64,000 nucleotides of DNA from Chaetomium olivaceum. Taxonomy: Eukaryota > Ascomycota > Sordariomycetes > Sordariales > Chaetomiaceae. Both the position numbers and the translations under genes were made by a program. Shown one piece after another: positions 57,802 through 64,000 of this stretch; the first letter of the stretch is position 1; each line of letters opens with the position of its first letter. The stretch is from positions 62,001 to 126,000 of the forward strand of contig JAYWVB010000066.1 in the NCBI GenBank assembly GCA_039881045.1, in the 5' to 3' direction. The notes beneath the pieces are model-generated. The model was not told where the DNA came from. It did no database searches and was given only the letters and a program-made list of their open reading frames with translations.

Positions 57802-58134
57802 CTAGGTAGCAGGGTTGATCCGCTGCATGATCTCGATCAGCCTGACCATGTCATCCATGTTGTCGTGAACGGAGAGCTTGTCCAGAACAACTTGGCCGTT
57901 GACCTCAACGGTGATACCCCTTGTGTGGCCTTCAACCGTCTGGTCCTTCTTGTCAATTTGGAATTCAAAACGGGGGTCCCCCTGGCGGATGGCTTCATTC
58001 AGCATGACGATATTGTCGTGGCATGACTTGGGTCCCCAGATAATCTCGCCATTGAACTTGAGAGCGGCAGTGAAGATGTGGCCTTCGACAGTCTTGTCGA
58101 TCTGCTCGATCCGGACTACGAGTTGGTTGGGCAT
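57802..58134 (-). CDS. 110-residue protein of two internal repeats, unknown function
   Basis: A single coding exon with an ideal start context (CGCCACCATGCC). The protein consists of two related units: DKTVEGHIFTAALKFNGEII followed by a SCHDNIVMLNEAI block, and DQTVEGHTRGITVEVNGQVV followed by a SVHDNMDDMVRLIEIM block. Each unit looks like two beta strands followed by a helix. There is no signal peptide, membrane segment or cysteine pair, so it is probably a soluble intracellular protein. I recognise no family. A TATA box (58340-58345) and a 55-nt leader intron (58210-58156) support it as a real, probably well-expressed gene. Confidence 0.75.
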   Translation of the reverse strand: MPNQLVVRIEQIDKTVEGHIFTAALKFNGEIIWGPKSCHDNIVMLNEAIRQGDPRFEFQIDKKDQTVEGHTRGITVEVNGQVVLDKLSVHDNMDDMVRLIEIMQRINPAT

Positions 58135-58155
58135 GGTGGCGATGTTTTCCCTTGT

Positions 58156-58210
58156 CTGAAGTTAGCATATAGACAAGACCAAAGACACTTTCTATTGGGT
58201 AACTTATTAC
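58156..58210 (-). other. Likely 5'-leader intron of the 110-residue protein gene
   Basis: On the minus strand, a CACAG|GTAATA donor, a GCTAAC branch sequence and a CTTCAG acceptor enclose 55 nt, 21 nt before the start codon. Confidence 0.6.
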
Positions 58211-61200
58211 CTGTGAGGGTAGTTCGACAATGAATGATGAAGAAGGTAGCGGCTGGGTAGCTTGATGCGGTAGACAGAGGCGGATGGTGTTGGTGGTTGA
58301 GAATGTTGGAATGGCCGTAGCTGGAGGATGCGATGCCCCTTTATAGACCTTTGTCCTTGCGGATTGTTTGTGTGAAGCTGTATTCCGGCTAATAGGCTCG
58401 CAGCAGTGGCACCATCTCAGTGCAGAGCGGTGATCTTTGCGGTGATCTTTTTCGTATCGAGATTCCAGAATATCGCGAAAACCGCGGGAGCCGCAGCCTC
58501 GATCGATACCGCACGGGTACAAGAGCGGAAGAGCCATACTGTTGTTGACCATGGCCGTGAGAAGCGCGTAAACCGTGGGAGCTGAAATCGGTGAATAGTG
58601 AAATGTCATTTGATATCGCGAGAGCGGTATGGGGCCCAAGAGCTGCAGCTTGGATCAAGAGTGGAAAGGCCGGATTTGTGACAATATACCGCAGCGGGTC
58701 TCTGTAGGGTGTGGCATAGCATTGGATGTCAGGCCCCGAAAAGCATACCCCAAATGATATGTCACTCTGCCACTCGTTGCAAGATGGTAGCCACTGCAGG
58801 ATGCTCTCATCTATAAGGTAAAGGACTTACATAGGTATGTACGTACCTTAGGTACCTATCAACTAACCAGCCACCAAGGACTTGCACATCGAATTGCGGA
58901 ATGAAGAGAAATGAGCAAAATCACGACGAACAGAGGGCATGCTTGAAGAGAGAAAAACCTATCAATTGAACTAGTGACTTCACTAAACTATTTGCATGAT
59001 GAATGATACTCCTTCTTTGCGAAAGGACATTACCTGGCTGTCCTGAGTTGGAAGCTCCAAAGGTACCTTACTGTACCTAGGCAGGTACTCCCTTCGTCAT
59101 TTCGCTACGCATCGCTAAGCTAACCTGCAATTGCAACATCATGTTTGTGACACACATCTGCCGGAATGACACGGTATCATCCATAGCTTTCATTGGATAT
59201 GCACTGCAGAAGCAACCTTGCGCGTCGAGTAGACTGCCCATGCAAAGACCCTTATTTTGTTATCAAGACCTTGATGGCTGCGGAGGTTGCAAACTCAACT
59301 ACCTGATTCGCGGGAGCCACCTGGCGCGTACCTTAGTATGTATGTACCTGAGCTGCAGCTTGGACAAAAACTGCAATAAGGCGCGCTTATCAGCTGAATC
59401 CGCCCAGCTGAGGCCGGGGCCGAATACAACGTCGGGCTTTAAATCGAACCCACAAGGGCGTGCGCTAATGGGCCAAGCCAATCCATCTGAACGAGACAAT
59501 CTAAGCCCATCTTCTTGCTTTCGTTGAAGGTCGCCCGAGGCGCCATGTCGCGTGTATGGAAGACCGGACGGCCGGCGGCGCGGCGGGCGACATCGGGGTG
59601 CGGGACGGCGATATCCTCCTGAATAACTGCAATGCCGCCCAAACCGCGCCCACCAACGCCTAAAGGATGGCACGGGGGAGGGGGTGAGGTGATTTCAGAC
59701 ACATAAACATAGTACACCAAATCATCCGACCCAACATGCATGTCCCTGCCACTTGGGCATGTGTGCGCTAATCATGTTACCCAACTCTGGAGATGGGCAT
59801 CCCTCCTCCCGACGTCGTTTCCACACGTCGAAGATGCTCTCAGTCCTGGGCAATAGCAGGCTGTGTCTCAGTGCCTCGGTCTAACAAGGTTGACGCCTGT
59901 GAGGTTCAGGTTTGGCACAAGGTGCAGGACGATCACGCTCTAAGCGAACTGCCCCCGAAAATCACAATCCCGGTCCCTCTCCCGATACGCCCTGGTGGTT
60001 TTCCTAGCTGCCACCGACAAGAAGCCAACCCCAGTTCCTTCGATTCTGGAAGCCACAGAATCTGCTGAGCTCCGACAAACTTGGACGTAACAAACCTCTC
60101 TCTCGTCCAATGACTCCAGCCACTCCTGCTCGTTCAGCTCCTGCCTTCATATCTGGTGACCAAAGCCTCTCAGCTAGAAAGAGAGACACCCTGGTCTTGA
60201 CACTGAGCATTACAGCATATCATCTCTTAATGCGGCCCACTTTGAGGTGGTCGGCCAGACCGGTGCGGGACCGCCGAGTGGGCCGGCGCGGGCGGAGGGC
60301 GGGGAGCGGGGAACGTCGCTTGCACTCAGAGAGTCAGAGCCTTCAGCTGCCTTCCTATCGGGATACCCGAGACCCTACATTCGTCATGGTGCCCACATTG
60401 TCCATGGAAGATTGACCGACTCGGATGGTATTCTGCCTTGGGGTGCCAACCGCCATCGGTAACTTTACGTCTAGAAGTCATCCCGCGCTCCCCGGAACCC
60501 CACGGCCGGTAACGGCCCAAGGATGTGCTGCGCGGAGGACCGCATCCATGATACCACACCCTTGCTAGATAAATCCTACTCGTCAGATTGGCTTCCGCAA
60601 GATAGGTTATGGATCAAGCTGTCGAATGGGACTAGTGTGTTAGGAAACAAGGCTGAATTCATGGCTGGAATGGCTCACGGAATGTCTCGGGCGACGCCGT
60701 TCAGAATCACCATTATCAAGCACATTGCAATGAAATAATAAAACCTTGACTAATATTTACGAAACAGAGCTGCTGTGCTCCAGATCTTAGTGGATTTGTT
60801 GTGATGCGTTATCTGCTGGCATCTATCTCCACCCCTGTTCAGGGGTTCCTCAAGAGAAAGATACACGGCACTGATGAAGCGGACCAAATCCGGCTTCTAT
60901 TTCCACTTTTTGCCTCCACCCGCTAGCTCTCCGTCTAAGAAAACGAAGTCCCAGTCATCCAGGCGATTCATGTTCCCTCGAAAACAACCATCTCATTGAG
61001 AGCAACACTTACCCCTGACCGTCTTTCATCCCAGCCTCCTGGACCGTTGGGCCAAAAACACGTCCCTAAACTTCGCAGTGACCCAGTCTGTCCCCGCACT
61101 CCGCATCTTCCCGGCACAGGCCATCATGTGAGCAGCTTAATAGACAAATACGTGCGGTAAACGGGGGGCCAGAGGCGGCGAGTGGGCGTGCTGCAGAACT

Positions 61201-61964
61201 GAATTCCCCTTACCTCCACATACCCATCTACAACGGTGCATTTTATTGCGATTCGAACGTGGTGTTTTGCATCTCCGTTTTCTTTCTGGGGCTGCACTGG
61301 TCCCAGGCCAACCGTGAGGCGGAATGCTAAGCTAGATGTCAAAGTGTGATCTTCACGGCCAACGTTGACGGTATATCGGCCTATTTTGTTTGAGACTGTG
61401 CTGCCGTTTGAATGGGATGCATACCCCTACAAAGCCACTTTGCAGCCAGGGCCGAGTTTTGCCGTGCCCGAGAAGATCCTCGCGGCAAGAACGGGCATCG
61501 ATGCCTTCGAAACTGACTGATGCGAGAAGACATACGAGCACCCAAATTCAGTCGCAAACAGGTCTCAGGTCGCGCCATCTAACCAGATCTCCGTGACGCA
61601 TTGGTTAGGTACGGATGATTTCAGGGAATCCTTGCTGTCCTTCGAGGGGAACGGATGGGCCAGCACAAGGCGCCTTGCTACCTTGATGCTGGCGAGCACA
61701 CATAGTAGTCACAGTCGGGTACTCGTTGTCTTCTAATTGCATACACCATCAAGTGTGACGTCCTCCATTGTGAACTCGTTCTCGGACATCATCCTGTGTC
61801 AGGCCAAACGTCGGCGATGGTAATGCGGATTGCCCGATGCGTCTTGGCTAAGACGAAGTGTCCCCTTGTGCTAGTGGTATACGGATTTTCTTGCTGCCCT
61901 GGTTGGGAGCCTAGGCAGCCTAGCTGGAGAGGGAACGCAATTTCCTGAGCTAATATGAATCTTG
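58211..61964. other. Gene-poor stretch
   Basis: About 3.7 kb beyond the small-protein gene without a convincing coding frame, tRNA or long repeat. It contains several GGTACCT/AGGTAC-type short repeats near 58830-58860 and 59060-59090. The many short open frames lack domains and overlap on both strands. Confidence 0.45.
58340..58345 (-). promoter_or_regulatory. TATA box of the 110-residue protein gene
   Basis: TATAAA on the minus strand (within CTATAAAGGGGC), about 210 bases upstream of the start codon, with the leader intron between. Confidence 0.6.
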
Positions 61965-63138
61965 TTATAGCAGTCGACTTTGGTGTTCCAGTGGCCTTTT
62001 TGTTGTTTGGCTTATCAAGAGGGAGATGGTCGACAATGTTGCTTCAAGTCTTTGATGTGCCGGTGCCGGTTCCAAGTCCGCAAGGGTTTGAATCCTTGAA
62101 TTACTAGCAGGCCTCTTCACCTGCGTTGCTTTCACAGCTTGCTTCTCCGGGCCTAATACGGAGCACGCCAGGAATTCCCGGTAGTACCCCGGGTACTTGG
62201 TAATTTCAATAAGAGGAAATGCAATCCGTAAACCATAGTTCGTCATGGTGAACGTAGGTTCGTGGTCGTAGCTGAGGTGGTCAAATACTAGTCTGTATTC
62301 TGGATGCTTGACTGGATAGCTGACTGGGCCGGTAAATTGGTCCGGAGAGGAAGCGAGAATGTACCGTGATACGGAACCTGTATGCCACGCAAAAATGCTA
62401 TGGTCAGTCGTCGTGGCGATGATGAGTTCTTGTCCTCCCTCACCGTAGATGGGCGACATGTGGAGACCAAAGAGGCCTAGCAGGGAGTATGCCCGATCCT
62501 CCTCTCGTGTAGTCCTTCGTCCTGCGGCTCAAGACATCTTTTCCGCCACACTTGGGTTGTGTTGATGGAAGCCATCCTCCAATATCTCTTGCCGGATTCT
62601 GGTTGCGAGGGAGATGTGCTGGGCCGAGCTAATTTTTTGTGCCGATCGCCTGCCAGGTTTGATCAAAAAATATCACTTCGCTTGGTGCGATGAGCTCCTG
62701 TAACGTCCAACCGCGTGTGAACCATTTGCTTTGCCGAAAGTCAGGGATGTGGTCTGCTTCTTCTCGGGCTCCCTTCAAGACGTCGCTGAGATACACATAA
62801 CAGACTTCGGACCACTGATACCATTCGTACATTGAGTTAATTACCTCGGAAAGCGCAGCACTGCTCGACTTTTCAATGCAACAAGTGTCGATCCAAACGT
62901 AGGCGTAACTATCGAGCCAAGCTTGGGAGCAACAACGCAACAGCTTCTCGAACCCCTTTTTCGCAAAAACGTCGGGGCGTTGAGTTACATCTTCGGCTCC
63001 TTCGCAGTCCCCAAATGTGATTTTGTCGCCCCATCGGTGTGACAGAATTGAGTAAGGCAGTGTATCTGTCCCAACATCTCGAAGCAGAATTCGAAGTGGC
63101 TGGCCTTCGGCTGGCCTCGAACAATGTAGAAGATGCAT
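61965..63138 (-). pseudogene. HET-domain (heterokaryon incompatibility) protein, broken
   Basis: The start MHLLHCSRPAEG at 63138 opens a HET domain with its three usual blocks: YSILSHRWGDKITFGDCE, SYAYVWIDTCCIEKSSSAAL and SKWFTRGWTLQELIAPSEVI. The frame breaks at a T6/A6 run (62633-62638). In the restored reading direction a TGA (62531-62529) follows Lys-Met-Ser where Trp is typical of the family; after it AYSLLGLFGLHMSPIYGEGG and a C-terminal region continue to the stop at 61965. HET proteins trigger cell death on contact with an unlike partner; this copy appears inactive. The nonsense codon is not explained by homopolymer error, so decay is likely. Confidence 0.82.
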
Positions 63139-64000
63139 CTGGTCACCTGTTGCGGATTAAGACCGAGCCGTTGGAAAGTGACTGAGTTGAATGACTGAGG
63201 TGGGTAGGTTGGCAGTTGTACGTTGGGTTTCTTGAGCAGCGACTGCACCTTCGCATCAATGGCTGTCATGTTGCCGGCCGGCACTGCCTCTCGACCCATA
63301 CACGATACTGGGTAGTACAGCTTAGCCGCTGGTCAAGTCTTGCAGCTTCAGCTGCCACAAAATCAATACTTCTCGTAGCCGACGCGGTCCATCCAGTCGT
63401 TTGATGACGGCTTGCAGCTTGTGGGTCAAACCCGGGATCACCTACAGTATCTATCTATATTTTCCGGCTGTGCAAAACCAAGCGTCCAAACCGAAGGGCG
63501 CTGGTTTGGAGGGGGCTGACTGGATCAGCTCAGACAGAGCGGTTTAACTGACGCCTCCAAACCGAATAGGGGTTGCCTATGCGACCCTCCTTCTCTGGTG
63601 GGGGTCAACGAACACCAATGATGATTCCTCTAGCTGCTGTGCTTCCCCAGCCCCATATTTGCAATCTGCACCTCGCGGTGCCCGTGGACACACCCCAAAC
63701 ATAGGACCGGACGGGCCATCCCACTCCTGGGACAAGCAGGCTGTCAGTGGCTTTCCTTATACAATCGGCCCTGTTTCCATGGGAAAGGCAAGCTGCCGTA
63801 GACGCAAGGATCTATACATCTCCAACTCCTCAGTACGTATTCAATCGCCTCGCAGCCCAAAGGCTTTACGTGCTGCCGATATACGAAAGGCCGGTAGCTA
63901 AAAGGATTACCAGTAATTAACCGACACAAGCCACCAATCCACGAAATGTCGGACAATCCCACAGGAGCAGACAGCTCGAGCTCAAACTCGGACCCCAACA
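63139..64000. other. Intergenic to window edge
   Basis: About 860 bp upstream of the HET pseudogene, with no supported feature. Confidence 0.35.

Noticed and set aside
60110..60415. 101-codon plus-strand frame in the gene-poor stretch
   Set aside because: Basic, low-complexity, no domain, and overlapped by other equally long chance frames.
1..64000. CRISPR arrays, bacterial operons or ribosome binding sites
   Set aside because: The window is eukaryotic; no spaced direct-repeat array was seen.

Overview
The window comes from the nuclear genome of a filamentous ascomycete, most likely a Sordariomycete. The evidence is short 50-100 nt introns with GTRNGT donors and CAG/TAG acceptors, GC-rich coding sequence, a fungal initiator tRNA, and typical Pezizomycotina genes (AA9 LPMO, RTA1-like protein, Zn2Cys6 factor, HET domain, chromodomain Ty3/gypsy element). 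The genus is not determined.

Layout. 1-1.5 kb: 3' end of a chromovirus-type LTR retrotransposon (integrase, chromodomain, polypurine tract, probable 3' LTR). 1.8-8.0 kb: minus-strand NIPA/Rsm1-like zinc-finger gene and a P1B copper ATPase. 10.6-13.8 kb: MET10 sulfite reductase flavoprotein, with two E-boxes upstream. 14.4-16.2 kb: ADHFE1-type iron alcohol dehydrogenase (hydroxyacid-oxoacid transhydrogenase). 16.6-17.8 kb: low-complexity Ser/Thr/Pro/Asp protein. 18.35 kb: initiator tRNA-Met. 19.1-23.6 kb: exocyst SEC3. 24.6-25.5 kb: unknown gene ending in a CaaX-like motif. 26.0-26.7 kb: unknown ORF. 27.1-30.5 kb: nuclear-looking protein with a PUA/ASCH-like region. 31.6-37.6 kb: HECT ligase UFD4/TRIP12. 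40.3-41.8 kb: branched-chain 2-oxoacid dehydrogenase E1 alpha. 42.1 kb: small membrane-peptide ORF. 42.5-43.7 kb: COQ5. 44.7-46.9 kb: DUF2433-type phosphoesterase-like protein with an RGG tail. 48.1 kb: glyoxalase-fold protein. 49.0-50.1 kb: secreted TupA-like binding protein. 50.2-50.7 kb: MITE-like inverted-repeat element. 50.9-51.8 kb: AA9 LPMO, divergent from a Zn2Cys6 factor (52.7-54.6 kb). 55.2-56.5 kb: RTA1-like membrane protein. 57.8-58.1 kb: 110-residue protein made of two repeats. 62.0-63.1 kb: broken HET-domain gene.

A striking property is that at least eight conserved single-copy-type genes (NIPA-like, Cu-ATPase, MET10, PUA-like, UFD4, COQ5, DUF2433, RTA1-like) carry one-base frame breaks, many at G/C homopolymers, while others (SEC3, ADHFE1-type, BCKDH E1 alpha, AA9, TupA-like) are clean. 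I read these mostly as consensus errors, not inactivation. Splice sites given are inferred from consensus and reading-frame continuity. Most neighbours are unrelated housekeeping genes. The one suggestive local pairing is the AA9 LPMO with the divergent transcription factor. I did not find a clear new multi-gene system; the best unknowns are the duplicated 110-residue protein, the CaaX-ended gene and the inverted-repeat element.
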